Assembly (NCBI GenBank): GCA_947496465.1
Contig: CANMCX010000014.1
Location: forward strand, 31,084-95,083
DNA length: 64,000 nt
Direction of reading: 5' to 3'
From: Marinifilum_A sediminis
GTDB taxonomy: Bacteria > Bacteroidota > Bacteroidia > Bacteroidales > Marinifilaceae
Shown: positions 9,195 through 16,833 of the stretch, in pieces
Numbering within the stretch: position 1 is the stretch's first letter
How the letters are laid out: each line of letters begins with the position of its first letter
Notes under the pieces: model-generated
What the model was told of the DNA's origin: nothing
What the model saw: the letters and a program-made list of their open reading frames with translations, nothing else
The model's database searches: none
Program-made: the position numbers and the translations under genes

Positions 9195-9372
9195 ATACGA
9201 TAACAAATCACATTTACGTAACAGTTAATAATATCGAAAACAGATTTTTCAAATCAATATTTGTTCTCTATTCTATAATTAACAAATCATTAACGCTGTA
9301 AAAATACCCCAACCATTGTTTAGCTGAAAAATAAAAGACTAATTTGTATTTTATTATTAAAATTAAAAAATC

Positions 9373-9954
9373 ATGAAAAACTTATTAGTATTAACAATAC
9401 TACTGATCAGCTTTACAAGTTTTGGTCAGAATGAAAAAAGCAGTATTAATGTTGGGGATAAGGCTCCATCTTTTACTGCTAAAGATCAAAATGGAACAAT
9501 TGTAAAAAGTGACGACATTCTTGCCAATGAGCAATTAATAGTCGTTTTCTATCGTGGACAATGGTGTCCTTTGTGCAACAAACATCTATCTCATCTACAA
9601 GAGAATGTAGAAAAATTTAAAAAAGCGGGGGCGAGACTTGTTGCAATATCTCCTGAGATACCTTTAAGTGTTGATAAAACCATTGAGAAAACAAGTGCAG
9701 AATACTCTATTCTTTACGATGCAAACAGTAAAATTATGAAAGAGTATGGTGTTGATTTTGTTTTATCAGAGAAACTGCAAAAAAAATACAAAGAATATGG
9801 TATTGATTTGACAGTTTCTAATGGAAACGATAATCAAATGCTTCCAGTTCCTGCAACTTATGTTATTGGAAAAAATGGCAAAGTAAAATATGTGCAATAC
9901 GATCCAAATTACAAGAACAGATCCAATGCAAAAGACATTTTAATGCATTTATAA
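9373..9954 (+). CDS. Exported AhpC/TSA (peroxiredoxin-like) thiol protein
   Basis: The protein starts with a signal peptide (MKNLLVLTILLISFTSFGQ) and so should act in the periplasm. The mature part is an AhpC/TSA-type thioredoxin fold: GDKAPSFTAKDQNG near 28-41, then VVFYRGQWCPLCNKH with Cys65 and Cys68, and a cis-Pro region VPATYVIG near 164. The CPLC pair fits either a peroxiredoxin of the Bcp/PrxQ type or a thiol-disulfide reductase; the FYRGxWCPxC signature favours the peroxiredoxin side. Length 193. It is expressed alone, convergent with the AraC gene, and ended by a hairpin at 9965-9993. Neighbouring OsmC makes a local oxidative-stress theme, though the two genes are separated by a terminator. 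Confidence 0.85.
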   Translation: MKNLLVLTILLISFTSFGQNEKSSINVGDKAPSFTAKDQNGTIVKSDDILANEQLIVVFYRGQWCPLCNKHLSHLQENVEKFKKAGARLVAISPEIPLSVDKTIEKTSAEYSILYDANSKIMKEYGVDFVLSEKLQKKYKEYGIDLTVSNGNDNQMLPVPATYVIGKNGKVKYVQYDPNYKNRSNAKDILMHL

Positions 9955-9964
9955 AAAACATTGC

Positions 9965-9993
9965 GAGCTGCAGTATTAACTGTGGCTCTTTTT
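9965..9993 (+). terminator. Terminator of the peroxiredoxin-like gene
   Basis: GAGCTGCAG pairs imperfectly with CTGTGGCTC and is followed by TTTTTATA. It overlaps the end of the convergent AraC-type gene. Confidence 0.7.
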
Positions 9994-10849
9994 ATACAAT
10001 TCGCTTATTATGGATTCGATAATCTTTAGGCGACATTTTATAATGAGCTTTAAAGACCCTATAGAAATATCCCATATTACCATAACCACAATCAGAAGCA
10101 ATTGTTTTCACAGAGGCATCGGTCATGATCAGCAAACGCGCAGCATACTTGATCTTGGACAAGTTAATAGTTTCGGTAAGCGTTTTTCCTGTGTATTTTT
10201 TAATTATCCTATTGGTATGATCGATGGATTTATTAGTTAATGACAAAAAACCTTCAATACCTTGAATAAAAACAGCAGGTGAATTGTAATTTTCCAAAGC
10301 GGATTGAAGCCAATAAGGCATTTCATTATCATAGCTTTTGTGTGATGGTTCAATTATTTCAAAAATAAACAGTAGTAATCTATCCAATTGAATGTACTCC
10401 CTACTTTGATTGATTACCTGATCGGCTTTCCTACATAATAAACTCAACTCTTCAGCAGGAACTCTAAAACTAAAAGGCAAATAACTCTTGCTCCAAAAAT
10501 ACAAGTTCGTTTCAGGAAAGTATCTGTTTCTAAAATAATCTAATGTCGAGCTTTTAAAAGCCAGATTAGTAATGGTTAATCCTTTAGCCGTTGATTTAGC
10601 AATAAAGGTATGCTTGTCTTCAGGACGAAGCGTACATAAATAACCTGGAAATATTTTTACTTTCTCTCCATTAATCAAATGATATCCCTCTCCTTCTTCA
10701 ATCCAAAAAATTTCGGCATAATCATGCGTATGCATTTCAATATCTCCTTTTGAACGCAATGTGACTCGTGCCAAATGAAACACCTCCTCGGAATTGGACA
10801 GGAAAGAATCCAGATTAAACTTCATAATATCTTGGAGTATTTTATACAC
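9992..10849 (-). CDS. AraC family transcriptional regulator
   Basis: The 285-residue protein has an N-terminal cupin-like ligand-binding region (about 20-110, with HTHDYAEIFWIEEGEGYHLINGEK) and a C-terminal AraC-type double helix-turn-helix (about 185-280). The second HTH is clear: SVKTIASDCGYGNMGYFYRVFKAHYKMSPKDYR. Such proteins activate transcription of sugar or stress genes on ligand binding. The adjacent GH47 gene lies upstream on the same strand but ends in its own terminator at 10881-10906, so the two are separate units; regulation of the mannosidase by this protein is only a guess. Confidence 0.9.
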   Translation of the reverse strand: MYKILQDIMKFNLDSFLSNSEEVFHLARVTLRSKGDIEMHTHDYAEIFWIEEGEGYHLINGEKVKIFPGYLCTLRPEDKHTFIAKSTAKGLTITNLAFKSSTLDYFRNRYFPETNLYFWSKSYLPFSFRVPAEELSLLCRKADQVINQSREYIQLDRLLLFIFEIIEPSHKSYDNEMPYWLQSALENYNSPAVFIQGIEGFLSLTNKSIDHTNRIIKKYTGKTLTETINLSKIKYAARLLIMTDASVKTIASDCGYGNMGYFYRVFKAHYKMSPKDYRIHNKRIV

Positions 10850-10880
10850 GACAAAATAGAATATTTATTCAAAAATAAAA

Positions 10881-10906
10881 AGGGATTGTATCTGAATACA
10901 ATCCCT
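10881..10906 (-). terminator. Terminator of the GH47 gene
   Basis: AGGGATTGTA and TACAATCCCT form a perfect 10-bp stem with a 6-base loop. On the minus strand it is followed by TTTTATTTTT. Confidence 0.85.
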
Positions 10907-10928
10907 CATCAAAAACGGTTCTTTATGT

Positions 10929-12359
10929 TTATTCTAAACCTAAATTCTTTTTCACCTTTTCAGGATCAAAGGATTTTTTAGCAAAAGGATGTGCTTCTGT
11001 ATTAAACACATAATCATCCAAATTAAAAACTCCTGTTTCTTCTGTAAAAGTCAAGTACAGATATTTCAACGTCTCTGCAAAAAAGAAGGTTGGCATGTAA
11101 TCCTTTTTCTCCATTGTTCTAACATCATTCACCGATGAAAAAGCAATTTCAGTTCTACAATATTTCTTAATATCTGACCAATACTGATCAACCATATTGT
11201 AATATTTTTTCTTACCTGTTATGTGATATAAATAATATGCAGATTCAATAATTTCAGGATTTAAATCGTAAACAGGATAAGTTGGTTCTCCTTGTTTGTA
11301 ATCATAGATCATAGGTTCTAAACCATATTTATTCCAAAGTCCATTCCAGGTATTCTGAGTTTTTTCTGCTCTTCTTACATCACCATCCAAGGCTAAAATT
11401 GACTGGAAAAATGCATCGTACAAAGTTACAATACTAGCAAATTGTCTTCCTGAATGCGAATCGATACAATCGCGAGTGCCTGTGTGCATATTTACACGAC
11501 CATACCACAATGTTAAATCTGTTTCTTCTGCTACATGTTTGTTGATAGCATCAATACTTTCATCCCACATTTTTTGTGAATCCTTATCTCCGAATAGCAA
11601 CATACTCTTATACAAATATTCGTAGTATGAATCGGCTCCTGCGCAAATGTGGGAATGATCGTTTAACCATTCGCCTGTTTCCACATCAATTAAATCAGCC
11701 ACCAAATTCAATTCAGAACGCCTCTCCCAAATAGCCAAATTTGCCTTCTTTGCAGTTTGATAATAAATAGGATTACCAGTATAATAACTCAAGATTCCCA
11801 ACTCAAACATGTAAGAAGCAGCTTCAGCCAAATTAATTTTAGCACCTTTAGTTTCTCCAGTTTTCAAATTCACCCAGTAATATGGAATCCCTGTTGGAGA
11901 GTCGAATGCTTTCAACATTCTTTTTCCAAAATCTTCGGCTTTTTCAAGTATCCTTGGATCAGGATTGTATTCATACATTGCCAACAATCCTCCCATAATT
12001 CGAATATTGACCTCGAATGTTTTAACAAACAAATCCTTATCCCAAGTGATACTATCGATCAAATAATTTTCAACTTCCTTAGCTTGCTGATCCAATCCCA
12101 TAACTTTCATGGTACTGTAGGCATCAATAGGCGAAATATGTAAGGATTCTTTGTACCAATCTTGATATGATTTTGATAATGGTAATAATACATCATGTCC
12201 CCAAGCGTATTTCTTATAAGCTTCCCAAGATCGTACAAACTCATTTTTAACTTCCTCTGCTAAAGGACTAATCTTAATCTCTTTATTTTTTACATCCTTT
12301 GTCTGACAAGCAGCAATTACGATAGCAAAAAAAATTAGCAAATAACTTAGCTTCTTCAT
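10929..12359 (-). CDS. GH47 family alpha-1,2-mannosidase-like lipoprotein
   Basis: I place the start at the ATG 12357-12359 rather than 123 bp upstream, because it begins a lipoprotein signal (MKKLSYLLIFFAIVIAAC). The mature protein resembles class I alpha-mannosidases of family GH47, calcium-dependent inverting enzymes. Features: NLAEAASYMFELGILS with the first acid, GADSYYEYLYKSML with the second, PEIIESAYYLYHITG with the third, FFFAETLKYLYL near the end and YVFNTEAHPF, whose Thr coordinates calcium in the family. The cell location would be an outer or inner membrane lipoprotein facing the periplasm or surface. No SusC/SusD pair lies nearby, so it is not in a typical polysaccharide utilisation locus. 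Confidence 0.85.
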   Translation of the reverse strand: MKKLSYLLIFFAIVIAACQTKDVKNKEIKISPLAEEVKNEFVRSWEAYKKYAWGHDVLLPLSKSYQDWYKESLHISPIDAYSTMKVMGLDQQAKEVENYLIDSITWDKDLFVKTFEVNIRIMGGLLAMYEYNPDPRILEKAEDFGKRMLKAFDSPTGIPYYWVNLKTGETKGAKINLAEAASYMFELGILSYYTGNPIYYQTAKKANLAIWERRSELNLVADLIDVETGEWLNDHSHICAGADSYYEYLYKSMLLFGDKDSQKMWDESIDAINKHVAEETDLTLWYGRVNMHTGTRDCIDSHSGRQFASIVTLYDAFFQSILALDGDVRRAEKTQNTWNGLWNKYGLEPMIYDYKQGEPTYPVYDLNPEIIESAYYLYHITGKKKYYNMVDQYWSDIKKYCRTEIAFSSVNDVRTMEKKDYMPTFFFAETLKYLYLTFTEETGVFNLDDYVFNTEAHPFAKKSFDPEKVKKNLGLE

Positions 12360-12392
12360 TATAAATTCAATTTTATTCTTTGTCAATTCTCT

Positions 12393-12400
12393 CAAATTTA
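12393..12400 (-). promoter_or_regulatory. Possible -7 box of the GH47 gene
   Basis: Minus-strand TAAATTTG lies 34 bp before the chosen lipoprotein start. This supports the shorter start, since the longer open frame begins upstream of it. No clear -33 box at the ideal distance. Confidence 0.45.
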
Positions 12401-12557
12401 AAATTAACAGATATTGCAATTTTGTCAATAAATTCAAATCTTCCTCAAAAATACGATACCAAAAAATGAAGAAATAATACAAAAAAGACTTTTAACGTGA
12501 ATTTAATACACTAGAGCGATATGATTGCTACTATTGGTGATTTCAAAATCAAAAAAA

Positions 12558-12576
12558 GGTTGATACACGATCAACC
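12558..12576 (-). terminator. Terminator of the first large ABC gene
   Basis: GGTTGAT and ATCAACC pair around five bases. The minus strand continues into seven T. It is 15 bp past the stop at 12591. Confidence 0.85.
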
Positions 12577-12590
12577 CTTTTGTAGTAATA

Positions 12591-15500
12591 TTATTTCTGA
12601 CGTTTTCGGGTAATACGAATATGTCCTTCTGGTAAGATAGTAACCCAGAATATTTCAATAAGAAGTATTGCTCTGCGCAGTAAATCAAAATACAAAGAGA
12701 AATAAAAGATGATTGTAGTCAGCCAAATGATAATAACATTGAACCAAAAAGTATCAATTAAAAAATTACCGAGCCTCTTTTGAGATGCGAAAAAATGTGC
12801 TCGCCCATTCTTATAAATAGGCGTCTGAAAAACTGGATCTTTTAGCTGAATAAACTCTTCTTCATACTTTATAAGCTTATTGATTTCTCTTCGATTTAAA
12901 ACAATCTGCTCAATGGCTTCGTTATGGTAATCTTGCTTGAATTCAATCACTTTATTACGATCCCCCAAGCTATTAATTAGACCACCAAATACTTTATCAC
13001 GTTCATTCGATTGAGTTTTATATTCAGCCCAACCAGCCTGTTTTATTCTATCTAACCATGCATTTACTTTTTCCTCTGAATGACGCAAAGCAATTCGAGA
13101 TATTTCAATATCCTCAGGAAGATTATAGATATTCGATAGTTTACTCAATTCATTTTTTATCAATCGAAAATCTTTTTCATTCTCTTTTTTTAACCATGAA
13201 TTATAAGTTTGTTTCAGAGAAGGAAGCAAGAATGATGAGCGAAAAGAGACTTCACTCATTTTTTGTTCATATGGAAAAAATTGAGATTGAAAATCATTGT
13301 TCTTGAACTGCTCTACCACCAAAGCTTCATAAGCCCAACGAGATGTCATTAAATCACCAACAATGGGCACATACTTTTGAGTTGTTATTGCTGGGTGAAG
13401 TTTATTAAAACTAACAATTACACCAGAAAACAACAGTTGTGGCACCAAAATAAATGGAATGGATACATAAACTGCAACAACTGAATTAAGACCTGCCGAT
13501 AAGTTTAATCCAATTAGATTGGCACAGGCAGAAGCTGTATAAAGAACAAGCCAATATTCCATACTAAGATCTTTGATCTCAAGAATAGTATTTGCAAACA
13601 AAACAAATAAGAAGGTCTGAATTGCTGATATAATGAGGAGTATAATGACTTTGGAATTCAAATAACTGGAGCGGCTTAAATTAAGAAACTGCTCTCGTTT
13701 CATCATCCTTCTATCATGCAGAATTTCCTCAGCGGATATGATTAAGCCTAAAAATAAGGCTACAACCACAGCCATAAATATAAATGAAGGGATGTTCTCA
13801 TTCTTCGAAAAGACATAAATAGGATGATCAACATCTGCCCCACTGATATATTTTGTAAAATATCCAAGAATAACAGCCAATAACGGTGCTTCCAGCAAGG
13901 TTATCAACATGTATTGTCGATTGCTTAACTTTGATTTTATATCTCTCGACAAATATATCTTTAACTGATCCCAACGCTTCGGAATACTAAAATAGTTTTT
14001 AGGAATAAGCTTCTTACGTTTTGGTTTAGTAACCTTTGTTTTATTTTCTATATTCTCCTGATACAATTCATACCACTCCTCGGAGCTTCTCTTACGTTTA
14101 CGAATTTGCTTGCCATACTCGTTCATCATACGAGCTTCAATAATCCGTAAAATTTGCTCAGAACTTACGTTACCACAAGTCAGGCACTCACTTTCATCAG
14201 CTTTTACATAGTGTGATTGCGTTTTAAAATAAACAACCGCATCAATAGGATTTCCAAAATAAATTACCTTTCCCCCCTGATCCATCATCACCAATTTATC
14301 AAGCAATTTAAAAATATCGGAAGATGGTTGATGGATATTACAGATCACAAGTTTTCCTTTTAAAACCTGTCTCTTTAAAAGAATCATCACCTTTTCAGAA
14401 TCCATACTTGATAAGCCCGAAGTAGGTTCATCTACAAAAAGTACAGATGGTTCTCGCATCAATTCTAATGCAATATTCAAGCGCTTACGCTGACCACCGC
14501 TAAGAACTTTATTAATCGGATCTCCAACTTTAAGGTCACGAGCCTCAACCAAATCAAAATCTTCAATTGTTTTATCAATGATCTTCTCTATTATTTCATC
14601 AGAAGTATCATCGAAACACAATTTAGCATTGTAATATAAGTTTTCGTATACAGTCAGCTCTTCAACTAATAAGTCATCTTGAGGAACATAACCGATAACT
14701 CCTCTTAATTTTTCCTTATCGATATGCAAATTGTAACCATTGATAAAAATCTCACCATTCTTTAGTGGAAGATTTCCATTCAGAACATTCAAAAATGTGG
14801 ACTTCCCAGTTCCACTTCCTCCCATTACTCCAACCATTTGACCTGATTCCATTTTCATGCTAACAGGTTGCAAACCATTATTTGATCCAGGAAAATTAAA
14901 CTCTACTTCTTTAGCAATAAATTCAATATCTGATAAATTTCTTCTCTCAATAAACACCGACGAAATCTGTGAGTAATAAATCGGGTCAATTCGCGGACTT
15001 CGAACCACAGATCCAAACGAAAGAATATAGCCCCTATCCAATTTCACATTGTGCCCATTCAAAAAGAGGTTATACTCTCCAAAATACTTCATGATTAAAG
15101 TATTTGTACTTTCTAGGTGAAGAATAAATATTCTCCCACGCAATCGAGGACTATAGATATGCTTGACTACCTCATGTTCCCAATTTTCATTGTTATCAAT
15201 TAGGAGTAAATGTTCGTTGAATGGAATTGAGTACTCATCTCCAATTAAAAATTGGCGACCATATTCAAACTCGTGTTTGGGAATACGAAATGATTTAGAT
15301 ACAGTCTTTACAAAATCAAGTTCTTCAGGACCTGTGAATTCTGTATCATCTATAAACTCTAGCAATTGAAGCATCACCCAGACCTTTTGTTCCTGTTCAG
15401 CCTCTTCAGCTAATTTCAAACAAATATTTGCAACTTGTTCATGCTTTTTACGCAATGAATCTTTATTTCCATCCTCGTAATACGATTCCCTCAAAAAACG

Positions 15501-15659
15501 ATCAAAATTTTCAAGATAGTGCTCAATCCACTCTTTACTAAACTGTTTCTGAAGCCAACTGGCAACAACATCACGTGCCGCCATCTCAAAGCCAAGCTTT
15601 TGCTCATCAACAATAATGGCAAAAAGTCGCATCAAGGCATTCAGTAAGGATTCATTCAT
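12591..15659 (-). CDS. Large ABC transporter (ATPase-permease fusion with N-terminal helical and FHA-like regions)
   Basis: The 1022-residue protein has four parts. Residues 1-130 are helical, TerB-like. Residues 140-240 look like a beta-rich FHA-type domain with repeated G..L.LNG turns. An ABC ATPase follows, with Walker A GGSGTGKST at 280-288, the signature LSGGQRKRLNIALEL and Walker B VLFVDEPTSG. The C-terminal permease has about six membrane helices between 590 and 790 plus one near 980, in the ABCG/White half-transporter order (ATPase before permease). A Cys pair ECLTCGNV lies in the linker and is conserved in the paralogue at 36592-39654 (ECNSCGNV). A long soluble insert (about 800-970) precedes the last helix. 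Substrate unknown; ABCG-type exporters usually act on lipids or hydrophobic compounds. Confidence 0.85.
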   Translation of the reverse strand: MNESLLNALMRLFAIIVDEQKLGFEMAARDVVASWLQKQFSKEWIEHYLENFDRFLRESYYEDGNKDSLRKKHEQVANICLKLAEEAEQEQKVWVMLQLLEFIDDTEFTGPEELDFVKTVSKSFRIPKHEFEYGRQFLIGDEYSIPFNEHLLLIDNNENWEHEVVKHIYSPRLRGRIFILHLESTNTLIMKYFGEYNLFLNGHNVKLDRGYILSFGSVVRSPRIDPIYYSQISSVFIERRNLSDIEFIAKEVEFNFPGSNNGLQPVSMKMESGQMVGVMGGSGTGKSTFLNVLNGNLPLKNGEIFINGYNLHIDKEKLRGVIGYVPQDDLLVEELTVYENLYYNAKLCFDDTSDEIIEKIIDKTIEDFDLVEARDLKVGDPINKVLSGGQRKRLNIALELMREPSVLFVDEPTSGLSSMDSEKVMILLKRQVLKGKLVICNIHQPSSDIFKLLDKLVMMDQGGKVIYFGNPIDAVVYFKTQSHYVKADESECLTCGNVSSEQILRIIEARMMNEYGKQIRKRKRSSEEWYELYQENIENKTKVTKPKRKKLIPKNYFSIPKRWDQLKIYLSRDIKSKLSNRQYMLITLLEAPLLAVILGYFTKYISGADVDHPIYVFSKNENIPSFIFMAVVVALFLGLIISAEEILHDRRMMKREQFLNLSRSSYLNSKVIILLIISAIQTFLFVLFANTILEIKDLSMEYWLVLYTASACANLIGLNLSAGLNSVVAVYVSIPFILVPQLLFSGVIVSFNKLHPAITTQKYVPIVGDLMTSRWAYEALVVEQFKNNDFQSQFFPYEQKMSEVSFRSSFLLPSLKQTYNSWLKKENEKDFRLIKNELSKLSNIYNLPEDIEISRIALRHSEEKVNAWLDRIKQAGWAEYKTQSNERDKVFGGLINSLGDRNKVIEFKQDYHNEAIEQIVLNRREINKLIKYEEEFIQLKDPVFQTPIYKNGRAHFFASQKRLGNFLIDTFWFNVIIIWLTTIIFYFSLYFDLLRRAILLIEIFWVTILPEGHIRITRKRQK

Positions 15660-15938
15660 GAGGTAAAATTAGAATTATTGGTGCTAATAGTCTTGGTTTT
15701 CTGATAAGGCACTAATTTAGACAAATTACTTGAGCTATGGAATAAAACATTTTTACAAAAAAATTAAATAAAAAGCAGTTCTAGCTAATTTTTTTTAGAT
15801 TTTTCTAAAAAACATTTCCTCCAACGAATCGTATTTAATCATCGATAAAACACAAAATACAACTGTTTAACCCCCCTTACCATATTGGTTTTTAATCTTT
15901 TTTAACACTTCTTATCATGAGTTAACCTTTGATTTTCA
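15660..15938. other. Gene-free region between the ABC gene and the small RNA array
   Basis: No open frame can be supported. It is very AT-rich with poly-T tracts and one C-run (CCCCCC near 15871). It should hold the promoter of the ABC gene on the minus strand, which I could not identify. Confidence 0.4.
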
Positions 15939-15952
15939 TACCTTTGGTAATG

Positions 15953-16042
15953 TACTACAACAAGTAGTATTTTTCATAGATTAAAGATTTAGGTTAGTAA
16001 TTAGTGGTTAGAGAGAATCCCGGACGCCCGTTCGGGATTTTT
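15953..16042 (+). ncRNA. Predicted small RNA, divergent first cassette (copy A)
   Basis: A TACCTTTG -7 box lies at 15939-15946, with TTAAC 17 bp upstream as in the tandem copies. The predicted RNA begins about 7 nt later and carries a 5' hairpin (TACTAC/GTAGTA). It then has the core TTTTTCATAGATTA and TTTAGGTTAGTAATTAGTGG, shared almost exactly with the four repeats that follow. It ends in a hairpin AATCCCG/CGGGATT plus T-run at 16016-16042. No ATG is present and the core is rich in stop codons. Because the terminator sequence is different from the later copies while the core is kept, the core rather than the terminator seems to be under selection. Confidence 0.6.
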
Positions 16043-16143
16043 CGTTGCTATAACTTTTAATAAAGTACTATTAACTCTTCTTTTATAATCCTTTAACATT
16101 TATTTAATCCACTTAACTGTTTTACCGACTACATTTGTACCAT

Positions 16144-16233
16144 ACAAAACAGTAAAACGTTTTTTCATAGATTAGATTTAGGTTAGTAAATAGTGGTTAG
16201 AAGAAAAGCCTGGGTGGGGACCCAGGCTTTTTC
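16144..16233 (+). ncRNA. Predicted small RNA, tandem copy B1
   Basis: The -7 box TACATTTG is at 16130-16137 and the perfect terminator stem AAGCCTGGGT/ACCCAGGCTT with five T is at 16206-16232. The RNA would be about 90 nt, without any ATG. Core: TTTTTTCATAGATTAG, TTTAGGTTAGTAAATAGTGG. In this copy the palindrome over the start site is TTTGTACCATACAAA, with one mismatch. Confidence 0.65.
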
Positions 16234-16327
16234 TTTGGAATAAACTCAAGCATCTAAAACATACATTTATAATCCTTTAACATTTATTCAATCCACTTAA
16301 CTGTTTTACCAACTACATTTGTATCAT

Positions 16328-16417
16328 ACAAAACAGTAAAACGTTTTTTCATAGATTAGATTTAGGTTAGTAAATAGTGGTTAGAAGAAAAGCCTGGGTG
16401 GGGACCCAGGCTTTTTC
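16328..16417 (+). ncRNA. Predicted small RNA, tandem copy B2
   Basis: The -7 box TACATTTG is at 16314-16321 and the terminator stem at 16390-16416. The operator-like palindrome TTTGTATCATACAAA is perfect. The whole 184-bp unit appears identical to the next copy, which implies recent duplication or gene conversion. Confidence 0.65.
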
Positions 16418-16511
16418 TTTGGAATAAACTCAAGCATCTAAAGCATACATTTATAATCCTTTAACATTTATTCAATCCACTTAACTGTTTTACCAACTAC
16501 ATTTGTATCAT

Positions 16512-16601
16512 ACAAAACAGTAAAACGTTTTTTCATAGATTAGATTTAGGTTAGTAAATAGTGGTTAGAAGAAAAGCCTGGGTGGGGACCCAGGCTTTTT
16601 C
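16512..16601 (+). ncRNA. Predicted small RNA, tandem copy B3
   Basis: The -7 box TACATTTG is at 16498-16505 and the terminator stem at 16574-16600. Same sequence as copy B2 as far as I could compare. Confidence 0.65.
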
Positions 16602-16695
16602 TTTGGAATAAACTCAAGCATCTAAAGCATACATTTACAATCCCTTAACATTTATTCAATCCACTTAACTGTTTTACCAACTACATTTGTATCAT

Positions 16696-16785
16696 ACAAA
16701 ACAGTAAAATGTTTTTTTCATAGATTAGATTTAGGTTAGTAAATAGTGGTTAGAAGAAAAGCCTGGGTGAAGATCCTTTTTCTTT
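16696..16785 (+). ncRNA. Small RNA tandem copy B4, terminator damaged
   Basis: The promoter TACATTTG (16682-16689) and the core are kept, but GCCTGGGTG is followed by AAGATCC instead of the complementary arm, so the stem cannot form. Only the T-run at about 16777-16781 remains. Transcription may read through into the 3' end of the esterase gene (16834-17985), antisense to it. This may be a decaying copy or one with a new antisense role. Confidence 0.5.
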
Positions 16786-16833
16786 GATGCAAATTGGTAA
16801 TTCAATATAAAAATCATGTATCAATCCATTTTT

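Larger units (their letters stand above)
16084..16787 (+). repeat. Four tandem 184-bp repeats, each a promoter-leader-terminator cassette
   Basis: Units begin at 16084, 16268, 16452 and 16636, exactly 184 bp apart. Units 2 and 3 appear identical; unit 1 differs at about four positions. Unit 4 has a few substitutions, one inserted T and a deletion that removes the 3' arm of the terminator, and it ends near 16787. Each unit contains a TACATTTG -7 box, the palindrome TTTGTATCATACAAA over the box and predicted start site, a common core and an AAGCCTGGGT/ACCCAGGCTT terminator. The length and the promoter in every unit exclude CRISPR and satellite explanations. Confidence 0.9.

Noticed and set aside
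12503..12688. Frame overlapping the end of the large ABC gene
   Set aside because: Crosses the terminator at 12558-12576 and is read in a different frame of a well-supported gene.
16084..16787. Tandem repeats as a CRISPR array or transposon
   Set aside because: The repeats are 184 bp with no unique spacers and each contains a promoter and terminator; no cas or transposase gene is nearby.
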